Origin: Verrucomicrobiota bacterium
GTDB taxonomy: Bacteria > Verrucomicrobiota > Verrucomicrobiia > Limisphaerales > JAGWYX01
Direction: 5' to 3'
Assembly: GCA_018969165.1 (NCBI GenBank)
Contig: JAGWYX010000096.1
Span: 1-9,140, forward strand
DNA length: 9,140 nt
Shown: piece after piece, positions 1 to 6,679 of the stretch
Layout: every line of letters starts with the position of its first letter
How positions within the stretch are numbered: position 1 is the stretch's first letter
Translations under genes and position numbers: made by a program
The notes under the pieces: model-generated
What the model was told of the DNA's origin: nothing
The model's input: the letters and a program-made list of their open reading frames with translations, nothing else
The model's database searches: none

Positions 1-754
1 CATCGGCGGCGGGCGCATCGCCCGGATTCTTCTGGGATGTTGGACGCGGGCGCAGAAGCTGCCTGCCAACATCACGGTCAGCGATCCGAGTGCGGAGACG
101 CTGGCCAAATTGAAGGCGCAGTTCCCGACTGTCGCAACCACGCCTCATAGCGCGGTGGCGGCAGCGCAGGACATCGTTTTCCTAGCGGTGCATCCGCCAG
201 CGGTGAACGATGCCGCTGCCGCGATCAAAGGGGCGCTCAAATGGGGGGCCGTGGTCGTGTCGCTGGCGCCAAAGTTCACGGTGGCGAAGCTGAGCGAGTT
301 GCTGGGCGGTTTTGCCCGCATCGCGCGCGTCATTCCCAACGCCCCGTCGCTCATCGGGCAGGGCTACAACCCGGTCTGCTTCGGCCCGGCGCTCTCGGCA
401 ACGGACCGGGCGGAAGTCCAAGCGTTGCTGGCGCCGCTGGGCGAGTGCCCGGAAGTGGAGGAAGAGAAGCTCGAGGCCTACGCGATCCTCTCCGCGATGG
501 GGCCAACCTATCTCTGGTTTCAATTGCAGGCCTTGCGCGAAGTGGCGGCGGGCATTGGCTTGAGCGACGCCGAGATTGCCCCAGCCCTTAAGCGCATGGT
601 CTGTGGCGGCACGCGGACATTGGTTGAGTCCGGTCTCACGCCCGCCGAGGTGATGGACCTCATTCCGGTGAAACCGCTCGCCGAGATGGAGGCGCAAGTG
701 ACTGAGGTATATCGCACACGGCTGCCGGCCTTATTCCAGAAAATCAAACCGTGA
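1..754 (+). CDS. Divergent pyrroline-5-carboxylate reductase-like NAD(P)-binding protein (5' end cut off)
   Basis: The reading frame is open from base 2 to a TGA at 752-754, about 250 residues. ProC proteins are near 270, so probably only some eight N-terminal residues lie outside the window. The visible start is Ile-Gly-Gly-Gly-Arg-Ile-Ala, the dinucleotide-binding turn of a Rossmann fold. It is followed by the 'D-I-V-F-L-A-V-H-P' strand (about 170-195) and Ile-Pro-Asn-Ala-Pro (332-346), matching the MPNTP-type motif of ProC. The ProC dimerisation domain is recognisable from about 470 onward: Ser-Ala-Met-Gly-Pro-Thr-Tyr (491-511) replaces the usual SGSGPAY, and a GL...A...CGGTRTLVESGLTPAE-like helix pair follows. 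The SPGGTT substrate loop is not there; the matching stretch (662-685) reads Ile-Pro-Val-Lys-Pro-Leu-Ala-Glu. In the family this loop binds proline or pyrroline-5-carboxylate, so I infer an NAD(P)-dependent oxidoreductase whose substrate may not be pyrroline-5-carboxylate. An F420-dependent NADP reductase-like protein is an alternative. An internal TTG at 110 is not a sensible start because it lies inside the Rossmann fold. Confidence 0.8.
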   Translation, partial: IGGGRIARILLGCWTRAQKLPANITVSDPSAETLAKLKAQFPTVATTPHSAVAAAQDIVFLAVHPPAVNDAAAAIKGALKWGAVVVSLAPKFTVAKLSELLGGFARIARVIPNAPSLIGQGYNPVCFGPALSATDRAEVQALLAPLGECPEVEEEKLEAYAILSAMGPTYLWFQLQALREVAAGIGLSDAEIAPALKRMVCGGTRTLVESGLTPAEVMDLIPVKPLAEMEAQVTEVYRTRLPALFQKIKP

Positions 755-859
755 AGTGTGAGCTGGAAATTCACGTTACAACTCCTGAGCCTCCTGCTTA
801 GCCCTTGCCATCGGGCGAGTAGGCCATGGACCGTGGGCTTCAGCAGCGGGCAAGGGCGA
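755..859 (+). promoter_or_regulatory. Probable untranslated leader of the efflux operon with inverted and direct repeats
   Basis: A perfect 9-base inverted repeat, GCCCTTGCC (801-809) and GGCAAGGGC (849-857), encloses 39 bases. Its right arm contains the only purine-rich, Shine-Dalgarno-like run before the GTG at 860 (AAGGG, 852-856). An 8-base direct repeat, GGGCGAGT, lies at 813-820 and 854-861. The GCCC of the left arm (801-804) could therefore pair either with GGGC at 813-816 or with GGGC at 854-857. The stretch is formally open in the frame of the outer-membrane gene, but it uses codons unlike the rest (TTA, AGT, AGG). A role as protein operator or as an RNA fold covering the translation start is inference. 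I see no convincing -35/-10 pair here. Confidence 0.35.
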
Positions 860-2218
860 GTGAGCGCGGCGCCAACCGGCAGGATTGCCGCCCGGCTCGC
901 GGCGTGGATTTTGACCACCACCGCGGTCACCGGGTCGGCCGAAGACACCCGGACCCACACGCCCGCGGCCACGCACCTCGGCTTTGCCCAAGCGGTGAGC
1001 GAGGCCCTCAAACTGAATCCGGGCCTCAAGGCGGCCGGCCACCGGGCGATTGCCGCGACCCAAGAGGCCAGCGCCACCGCTCGCGGACGCTGGGGCGAAC
1101 TCGACTCGACCGCGGCGTATTCCTACTGGAACGACCACCTGATCCTGGTGCCGATGTACCAGGAGTTGCTGGTCAACGGCATCAGCGGCCTGCCCTTTGA
1201 TCGCAGCCAGGCGCAATATGGGTTGGTCTATCAATTCCCGCTTTACCTGGGCGGCAAGCTCAACAACCAGATTCGTATCGCCCGCCTCGAAGCGCAAAAG
1301 GCCCAGGCCCTGCTCGAAGGCAACCGCTGGCAGGTACGCTTCAACGTGGTCTCGCTCTACTCAGCGGCCCAGGCACTCGACCGGGCCGTGGCGGCGCTCG
1401 AAGAAGAGATGGCCGCGATGACACAAACCAAAACCAACCTCGACGAAATGGTGGGCTTGGGCAAACGCCCGGAAGTGGACCGGCTGAAGGTTGTGGACGA
1501 ACTCGAAGGCGTGCGAGGCCAGCTCGCCGCCGCGCAGGCGGATCGCGTCAAAGTCGGCGCGCTCCTGCTCGCGATGCTGGGACGTGATCCGGCGGGCGGC
1601 GTTACCGTGGACCCGATGGCGGATGCGTCTCCGAGGCCGGCGCCCGACGGGTTGCCTGGTCTGGGCAGGCGAGTGGAGAATAACTCGGCCGTTCGTAGTG
1701 CTCGTTTGGCGATCGAGCAAGCCGACCGTGGCGTGAAGGTGGCGCGCAGCGATTTCATGCCCAAGGTCTATGCGGGTGCCAGCTATCAGGATTACACCGG
1801 CATCGGAATTGGCCAATCGCTGGACCTCTGGGTCGCCACCGTCTCGGTCAAGTTGCCCTTGTTTGAAGGCAACGCGCGGCTCAAACGCCTGGACGCTGCT
1901 CGCCAACGCCAAGCGGCCGCGCGGGAAGCCCTCACTGAGGCGCAGCTCAAGATCCAAGCCGATTTGCAGGAGGCCCTGGCCCGTCTCGATGCCGTGGGCA
2001 CGAACCTCGAGGCGGCCAAGGCCCAGGTCGCCGCCGCCACGGAAGCCGCCCGCATCGAACACGTCCGCTACGACACCGGCGCCGGCACGATTGAAGACCT
2101 GCTGCGGGCGCGTGCGCGGGAAGCGAGGGCCAAGGCGGGTCTGGCGTCAGCCCAAGCCAACCTCGTCACCGCCGGCGAACGGATCAACACCATCGCCGAG
2201 CAGGAGATCGTCCCATGA
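860..2218 (+). CDS. TolC-family outer membrane efflux protein
   Basis: This is the outer-membrane channel of the tripartite pump encoded here; three copies should form a beta-barrel and periplasmic alpha-helical tunnel. From the GTG at 860 it has 452 residues. A signal peptide fits residues 1-27: Arg at 8 and 12, a hydrophobic run Ala-Ala-Trp-Ile-Leu-Thr-Thr-Thr-Ala-Val, and a Gly-Ser-Ala cleavage site. Two outer-membrane efflux repeats follow, roughly residues 38-237 and 265-447. Each has a strand segment (Tyr-Gln-Phe-Pro-Leu-Tyr-Leu-Gly-Gly; Lys-Leu-Pro-Leu-Phe-Glu-Gly) and then long Ala/Glu/Gln-rich helices, as expected for TolC. The same frame is open upstream to a GTG at 758, three bases after the preceding stop. 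That longer form would add 34 residues with a second hydrophobic stretch. I prefer 860 because the extra segment has odd codon use and would put the better signal peptide inside the protein. The stop overlaps the adaptor start (ATGA, 2215-2218). The family is sure; the start is uncertain. Confidence 0.94.
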   Translation: MSAAPTGRIAARLAAWILTTTAVTGSAEDTRTHTPAATHLGFAQAVSEALKLNPGLKAAGHRAIAATQEASATARGRWGELDSTAAYSYWNDHLILVPMYQELLVNGISGLPFDRSQAQYGLVYQFPLYLGGKLNNQIRIARLEAQKAQALLEGNRWQVRFNVVSLYSAAQALDRAVAALEEEMAAMTQTKTNLDEMVGLGKRPEVDRLKVVDELEGVRGQLAAAQADRVKVGALLLAMLGRDPAGGVTVDPMADASPRPAPDGLPGLGRRVENNSAVRSARLAIEQADRGVKVARSDFMPKVYAGASYQDYTGIGIGQSLDLWVATVSVKLPLFEGNARLKRLDAARQRQAAAREALTEAQLKIQADLQEALARLDAVGTNLEAAKAQVAAATEAARIEHVRYDTGAGTIEDLLRARAREARAKAGLASAQANLVTAGERINTIAEQEIVP

Positions 2219-3324
2219 AGCAAATCGTCGGAATCGTCATTGTGCTCGCCTTCGTGGCGACGCTGCTAATCGTGCGCGCCAAGCGGGTGAGACAAAAGGA
2301 AGGCGCGCCGCTGGCGCCGGTCGTGACGGTGGCGGTGCAGGTGGCGCCGGTCATGCAAGGCAAAGTGATCCACAGCCGTCACGTTTTGGGCACAGTCATT
2401 GGCGCCGACGAAGCCGATGTGGCACCGCAAGTGATGGCGCAAGTGCTGACCGTGAAGGTGCGCGAAGGCAACGTGGTCGGGCAGGGCGAATTGCTGGCCA
2501 CGCTGGATCCGCGCGAGTTCCAAGATACCGTCGCCGAGGCGGAAGCCACGTTGGCTGCGGCGCAACAGGCGGCTCAGGCCCAGCACCGCGCCACCGCGCG
2601 GGACCGGCGGCTGTTCGAGGTCAAGGGCATCGCGCAGGAAGACTGGGACCGCTCCCTGGCCGCGGATGCCGCGGCGACGGCGCGACTCCGGGCCGCGGAG
2701 CGGCGTTTGGACACCGCCAAGACGCGCCTGAGTTACACGACGATCGCTGCGCCCATGAACGGCGTCGTGGCGCGACGTTTAGCCGATCCGGGCGACTTGG
2801 CGGTTCCCGGCAAGGCGTTGTTCAAGGTAATCCGCCAGGAGACCGTGCGCGTGCGCGCCGGGTTGCCGCCGGAGGATTTTCCGGGCCTGCGTGTCGGCCA
2901 ACCGGTGACGCTGACTCTGCAGGGGCGCACCTTGGACGCCGCGATTTCACGCGTGTTCCCCGCGATCGGCGAAAGTCATTTGGCCAGCATCGAATGCGAC
3001 CTGACCCATCCGCCGCCAGGTCTGGTTTCCGGCGCGACCGTCGGGCTGGATGTGCAATTGAGTTCCGCTTCGGGCCTGGTTGTCCCCGCTGAGGCGCTGC
3101 TGGAAGGCGACAATGGCACGTGGGTCTTCGCGGCGGACAACCACGTCGTGCGCCCGGTGCAAGTCCAGGTGTTAAACCGCTCGCTGGAACAAGTCAGCGT
3201 TAAAGGCGACATCCGCCTGGGCGAGCCGGTGATTGTAGCGCGGCCTTCGCGGCTGATGACGCTGGCGGCGGGGATGAAGGTCACGGTGGCCGCTGGCTCC
3301 AAAAGCGGGGAGGGCCAGCCATGA
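2215..3324 (+). CDS. RND efflux periplasmic adaptor subunit (membrane fusion protein, HlyD/AcrA family)
   Basis: This adaptor links the inner-membrane pump to the outer-membrane channel. It has 369 residues, a usual length. Residues 4-20 are a hydrophobic N-terminal segment followed by a basic stretch (Arg-Ala-Lys-Arg-Val-Arg). There is no lipobox cysteine, so it is probably held by an uncleaved signal anchor rather than a lipid, unlike AcrA. The first half of the lipoyl-like domain is about 62-97, with Val-Arg-Glu-Gly-Asn-Val-Val and Leu-Ala-Thr-Leu-Asp. A helical hairpin rich in Ala and Gln covers about 99-174. The second lipoyl half is 175-206, with the typical Ile-Ala-Ala-Pro-Met-Asn-Gly-Val-Val and Asp-Pro-Gly-Asp. 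The beta-barrel domain is about 210-283 and the membrane-proximal domain about 288-356. It starts inside the stop of the outer-membrane gene and ends inside the start of the pump gene, so the three are almost surely translationally coupled in one operon. The substrate cannot be read from this subunit. Confidence 0.96.
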   Translation: MKQIVGIVIVLAFVATLLIVRAKRVRQKEGAPLAPVVTVAVQVAPVMQGKVIHSRHVLGTVIGADEADVAPQVMAQVLTVKVREGNVVGQGELLATLDPREFQDTVAEAEATLAAAQQAAQAQHRATARDRRLFEVKGIAQEDWDRSLAADAAATARLRAAERRLDTAKTRLSYTTIAAPMNGVVARRLADPGDLAVPGKALFKVIRQETVRVRAGLPPEDFPGLRVGQPVTLTLQGRTLDAAISRVFPAIGESHLASIECDLTHPPPGLVSGATVGLDVQLSSASGLVVPAEALLEGDNGTWVFAADNHVVRPVQVQVLNRSLEQVSVKGDIRLGEPVIVARPSRLMTLAAGMKVTVAAGSKSGEGQP

Positions 3325-6300
3325 ACTTCGTCGAAGGCTATCTCCAAAAACCGCATCTGGTCACCTCGCTGGTGTTGCTGGCGGCCGTGGTCGGTTTCAT
3401 CGGCTACGAGCGGATGCCGGTGAATTTGTTCCCCGATTCCGAACGCCCACAGGTTGCGGTGGTAACGGTTTACCCGGGCGCTTCGGCGCAGGATGTCGAA
3501 GCGGAGGTCAGCCGCACCATCGAGAAGGAGTTGAACACCATCGAACTGGTGCGGCGCGTCACCTCGGTGAGCAAGGACGAGGTTTCGGCCGTCACTGTGG
3601 AATTCCGTTACGCCAAGGGGCTCGACTCGGCGGCGACCGACGTGGCCAACGGCCTGCAGAAAATCAAGGCGCTGCTGCCCGACGCCATCCGCCCGCCGAT
3701 GATTTTTAAGGTCTCCTCGGCCACGCCCGCGGTGCTGACGCTGGCGCTGCGTCCAAAAGCAGGTTCGCCTCTGGACCTTTCCATGGTGCGCCAACTGGCC
3801 GACAACGAAATCAAGGAGCGGTTGCTGCAATTGCCCGAAGTGGCCAACGTCGAAGTCTTCGGCGCGCACCAGCCGGTGGTGCGGGTCGAGTTGGACCGCG
3901 ACAAGCTGGAACGGTTCGGCCTGACGCCGCTGGACGTGAGCCAGCGTTTGGTCGCGTTCAACGCCAACCAGCCCATCGGTCTGTTGCTGACCTCCGAGAG
4001 CCAATTCCTGCTCAAGCGGACCGGCGAGTTCCAACGCCTGTCCGACGTGGCGGCCATCACTGTCACACACCGACCCGAAGGCGACGTGCATTTGGGCGAC
4101 ATCGCCACCATTCGGCGCGGCGTGCTCGAACCGCAGAGCGCCTATCACGGCAATGGCAAGCCCGCCATTGCGGTCAACATCCAGCGCGGCACGACCGGCT
4201 ACGCCCTGCGCACCATCGCCGACGTGGCCGGCCTGTTGCCGCGGCTGGAGAAGGACTATCCGGGCATCGAGTTCAGCATCCCGGACACCCAGGGCGACCT
4301 GATCGAGCTGTCCGTCGGCAACATGCTCGATGCCTTGCGCGACGCGGTGATCATGACGGTGATCGTGATCTTCCTCTTTCTGGCCGACCTGCGAGGCATG
4401 GCGCTGGCCGCCATCTCGATCCCGTTCACCTACCTGCTTACCTTCGCCATCATGTGGCTCATCGGTTACGAGTTCGACATGGTGACGCTCACCGCCGTGA
4501 TTCTGGCCGTGGGCATGTTGCTCGATGACGCCATCGTCGTGCTCGAAAACATCGAGCGACATCTCCACGAGAAAGGGACGGATGCGCACCGCGCCGTGGT
4601 GGGCGGCACGCAGGAAGTCATGCTCGCCATTTTCTCGGGCACCTACGCCACCGTAATGGTGCTGCTGCCGATCATTTTCATCGGCGGCTTTGTCCAAACG
4701 GTGCTGCGTCCATTGTCGGTGAGTCTCTGCATCGCGCTGATTGCTTCCTACATTATTTCCGTGACGGTGATTCCGCTGCTGGCGCCCAGGCTGCTGCGGC
4801 GCAAACCCGGTGCGGGCCGCAACCGGTTTGAGAAGTTCATCTTCCGCTTTGACACCTGGGTGGTCGAGCCAGTGCGCGAGTTCTACGTGCGGTTGACGGC
4901 CTTTGCGCTCAAGCACCGGGTCTGGTTCCTGCCGCCGGCCATGCTGCTGCTGGTCCTCTCCATGCGCCAGATGCCGCTCATCGGCCGCGACCTGATGCCG
5001 CCGATGGACACCGGCATCGTCAAAATCAACTTCGAGACCGACGCCAATACTTCGCTGGAGCAGACGGAGAAGACGCTCTCGCAAATGGAACAAATCATCG
5101 AGAACCGGCCTGAAGTCACTTCCGTCTCCTCAGTCCTCGGCTCCGAGCCGGCGGTGATTTCGTTCGGTTCGGGCCGCCTCGTGCAGCAAGGAAACATCAC
5201 CGTGCATCTCACGGACCGGTTCCACCGCAAAGCCTCCATCTGGCAGATCGAAGACGAGCTGCGCGGTCAGTTCCTGAGACTGCCCGGAATGAAAAGCGTG
5301 GACGTGTTCGATTTCGGCGCGACGCCGCTGTCCACCATCCGCTCCTCGGTGGACGTGATGATCTCCGGCCCCGACCTGGATGCGCTCGACCGGATCGGGC
5401 GTGACGTGGAACAGCGGTTGCGCCAGAACCTGCGCGGCGCTACCTCCATCACGCGGTCCTGGACGCTGGATTCAGTCGAAGTCCAATTCGCCGCCAATCC
5501 GGAGAAGCTGGCCCTTTACGGCGTTTCGCCCGCGGCGGTCGCGGGGCAATTGGCCTGCGCGGTGCGCGGCCTGCCAAGCTCCGTGTTCAGAGTGCCCAAT
5601 CAGGACGGCTTGAACGTGTGGATACAACTCCCCGCCGCTGAGCGCGCGCACGCGGCTCCGTTGGCCACTTATCCGGTTCAGACTCCTTTGGGTCAGGTGC
5701 CGCTGGCCGAATTGGGCACGCTCTCACGCCGTCCCGTCGCCTCGGTCATCACCCGGCAGGGTCTTGAACGGACGCTCGACATTCAGGCTTACCGCGCCAG
5801 GCAACCGATCTCGCACTTGCAGGAGGACGTGGAAAAGGCCCTGCGCGGCCTCCCACTTCCCGCCGGCTACCACTTCAGCCAGGAAGGCGAGGTCAAGCAG
5901 ATGAACGACTCCTTCCAGCGCCTGGGCATGGCGCTGCTGCTCGGGCTGGTGTTGCTCTACTTCTCGCTCGTGCCGGCCTTCAAGTCGTGGGTGCACCCGC
6001 TGACCATCATGGTCGCCATTCCGCTGGCGGTCATCGGCGCCGACTGGAGCATGTTGCTGGCCGGCAAACACGGCTGCATGCCGGCGATGATGGGCATGAT
6101 TCTGCTGGCCGGCATCGTGGTGAAAAACTCCATTCTGCTGCTTGACTTCATTGCCGCCGCCAAGGAACGCGGCGCCAGCACCCACGACGCACTCGTGGAT
6201 TCGGTCCGCATCCGCACCCGGCCCATTCTGATGACCGCCATCGGCACGGCGGTGGGCATGGTCCCGATCGCGCTGCAGTGGGCGATCGGCCTGGAGCGTC

Positions 6301-6488
6301 TCTCGCCGCTGGCGGTCGTGGCCATCGGCGGGCTGCTGGCCTCGACGTTCCTGACGATGGTGTATGTGCCGATCCTCTATGCGTTGTTCGACGACGCGCA
6401 GCACGGTCTTGCGCGGCTTTGCGATCGGCTGGTCCACCGCGATCCCGCGGGCGAAACCCCGGCGGCGGCGACCCCGCCTGCTGCGTAA
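3321..6488 (+). CDS. RND-family efflux transporter permease (AcrB-like, hydrophobe/drug type)
   Basis: This is the proton-driven inner-membrane pump of the tripartite system. It has 1055 residues, the usual AcrB size, in two homologous halves of six membrane helices with a large periplasmic loop each. TM1 is about 13-29, followed by Pro-Val-Asn-Leu-Phe-Pro-Asp and Tyr-Pro-Gly-Ala-Ser, typical of the first porter loop. TM2-TM4 run from about 342; TM4 carries Asp402-Asp403 in Leu-Leu-Asp-Asp-Ala-Ile-Val-Val-Leu-Glu-Asn, equivalent to AcrB Asp407/Asp408. TM10 carries Lys935 in Gly-Ile-Val-Val-Lys-Asn-Ser-Ile-Leu-Leu, equivalent to AcrB Lys940. All three proton-relay residues are thus present. 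The DDA..EN form of TM4 argues for the hydrophobe/amphiphile (HAE) group and against the heavy-metal group, which has a single-Asp motif. The last 15 or so residues are a poorly ordered Ala/Pro/Thr tail. The ATG overlaps the adaptor stop as ATGA (3321-3324). The family is certain; the substrate is unknown. Confidence 0.97.
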   Translation: MNFVEGYLQKPHLVTSLVLLAAVVGFIGYERMPVNLFPDSERPQVAVVTVYPGASAQDVEAEVSRTIEKELNTIELVRRVTSVSKDEVSAVTVEFRYAKGLDSAATDVANGLQKIKALLPDAIRPPMIFKVSSATPAVLTLALRPKAGSPLDLSMVRQLADNEIKERLLQLPEVANVEVFGAHQPVVRVELDRDKLERFGLTPLDVSQRLVAFNANQPIGLLLTSESQFLLKRTGEFQRLSDVAAITVTHRPEGDVHLGDIATIRRGVLEPQSAYHGNGKPAIAVNIQRGTTGYALRTIADVAGLLPRLEKDYPGIEFSIPDTQGDLIELSVGNMLDALRDAVIMTVIVIFLFLADLRGMALAAISIPFTYLLTFAIMWLIGYEFDMVTLTAVILAVGMLLDDAIVVLENIERHLHEKGTDAHRAVVGGTQEVMLAIFSGTYATVMVLLPIIFIGGFVQTVLRPLSVSLCIALIASYIISVTVIPLLAPRLLRRKPGAGRNRFEKFIFRFDTWVVEPVREFYVRLTAFALKHRVWFLPPAMLLLVLSMRQMPLIGRDLMPPMDTGIVKINFETDANTSLEQTEKTLSQMEQIIENRPEVTSVSSVLGSEPAVISFGSGRLVQQGNITVHLTDRFHRKASIWQIEDELRGQFLRLPGMKSVDVFDFGATPLSTIRSSVDVMISGPDLDALDRIGRDVEQRLRQNLRGATSITRSWTLDSVEVQFAANPEKLALYGVSPAAVAGQLACAVRGLPSSVFRVPNQDGLNVWIQLPAAERAHAAPLATYPVQTPLGQVPLAELGTLSRRPVASVITRQGLERTLDIQAYRARQPISHLQEDVEKALRGLPLPAGYHFSQEGEVKQMNDSFQRLGMALLLGLVLLYFSLVPAFKSWVHPLTIMVAIPLAVIGADWSMLLAGKHGCMPAMMGMILLAGIVVKNSILLLDFIAAAKERGASTHDALVDSVRIRTRPILMTAIGTAVGMVPIALQWAIGLERLSPLAVVAIGGLLASTFLTMVYVPILYALFDDAQHGLARLCDRLVHRDPAGETPAAATPPAA

Positions 6489-6600
6489 CAAATGAACTCT
6501 GCCATGCACGCCCCGAACACGGGCACCTGCGCGAGAGACGCGAGAGCCGCTCCCGGGTCGCCTTGGAGGCGCTTGGGATTGCCGGGCTCGGTTTCGGGCT

Positions 6601-6637
6601 GGCCAAATAACCTTCAGACCCTGCTTGACGTTTGGCC
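6601..6637. repeat. Inverted repeat upstream of typA
   Basis: GGCCAAA at 6601-6607 and TTTGGCC at 6631-6637 are perfect 7-base inverted copies separated by 23 bases. The arms can be lengthened by a few G-C pairs if one bulge is allowed (GGCT before the left arm, GGGCC after the right arm). The right arm lies directly after the candidate -35 box, so it could be an operator half-site pair or the base of a leader hairpin. It could also be chance in GC-rich DNA. Confidence 0.3.
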
Positions 6638-6653
6638 GGGCCAGGATCAGATT
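6625..6653 (+). promoter_or_regulatory. Possible sigma70-type promoter for typA
   Basis: TTGACG (6625-6630) matches five of six bases of the TTGACA -35 consensus. The -10 is poor: CAGATT (6648-6653) after 17 bases, or TCAGAT (6647-6652) after 16, each matching only three of six. Transcription would begin near 6660, leaving a leader of about 20 bases before the ATG at 6680. The location is right for typA, but the -10 is weak, so the call is tentative. Confidence 0.3.
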
Positions 6654-6679
6654 ACGCGGCTCGGTTCGATCCGGCAGCT

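Larger units (their letters stand above)
6489..6679 (+). other. Intergenic spacer between the pump gene and typA
   Basis: I see no credible gene here; the open frames crossing it are continuations of other frames of the neighbours. It holds a short tandem direct repeat, CGCGAGAG at 6530-6537 and 6539-6546. It also holds weak dyads (GCCC 6510-6513 with GGGC 6521-6524; CGCG 6530-6533 with CGCG 6539-6542), an inverted repeat (6601-6637) and a possible promoter (6625-6653). No stem-loop followed by a T run is visible, so I cannot point to a strong intrinsic terminator for the efflux operon. Confidence 0.6.

Noticed and set aside
1770..3092. A 440-codon plus-strand frame overlapping the TolC-like and adaptor genes
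   Set aside because: It is out of frame with two well-supported genes. The product is Arg/Pro/Ser-rich low-complexity sequence without any family pattern.
2976..5093. A 705-codon open frame on the minus strand, opposite the adaptor and pump genes
   Set aside because: It lies antisense to two certain genes. Its product is full of His, Gln, Arg and Asp with no domain, as expected from reading a GC-rich gene backwards.
5724..6509. A 261-codon minus-strand frame opposite the end of the pump gene
   Set aside because: It is antisense to conserved RND sequence, and its composition (His, Arg, Gln) is typical of a mirror frame.
6632..6679. An upstream TTG start for typA, adding 16 residues
   Set aside because: Known TypA proteins begin only a few residues before the Arg-Asn-Ile-Ala-Ile-Ile strand, and the extension would cover the candidate promoter.
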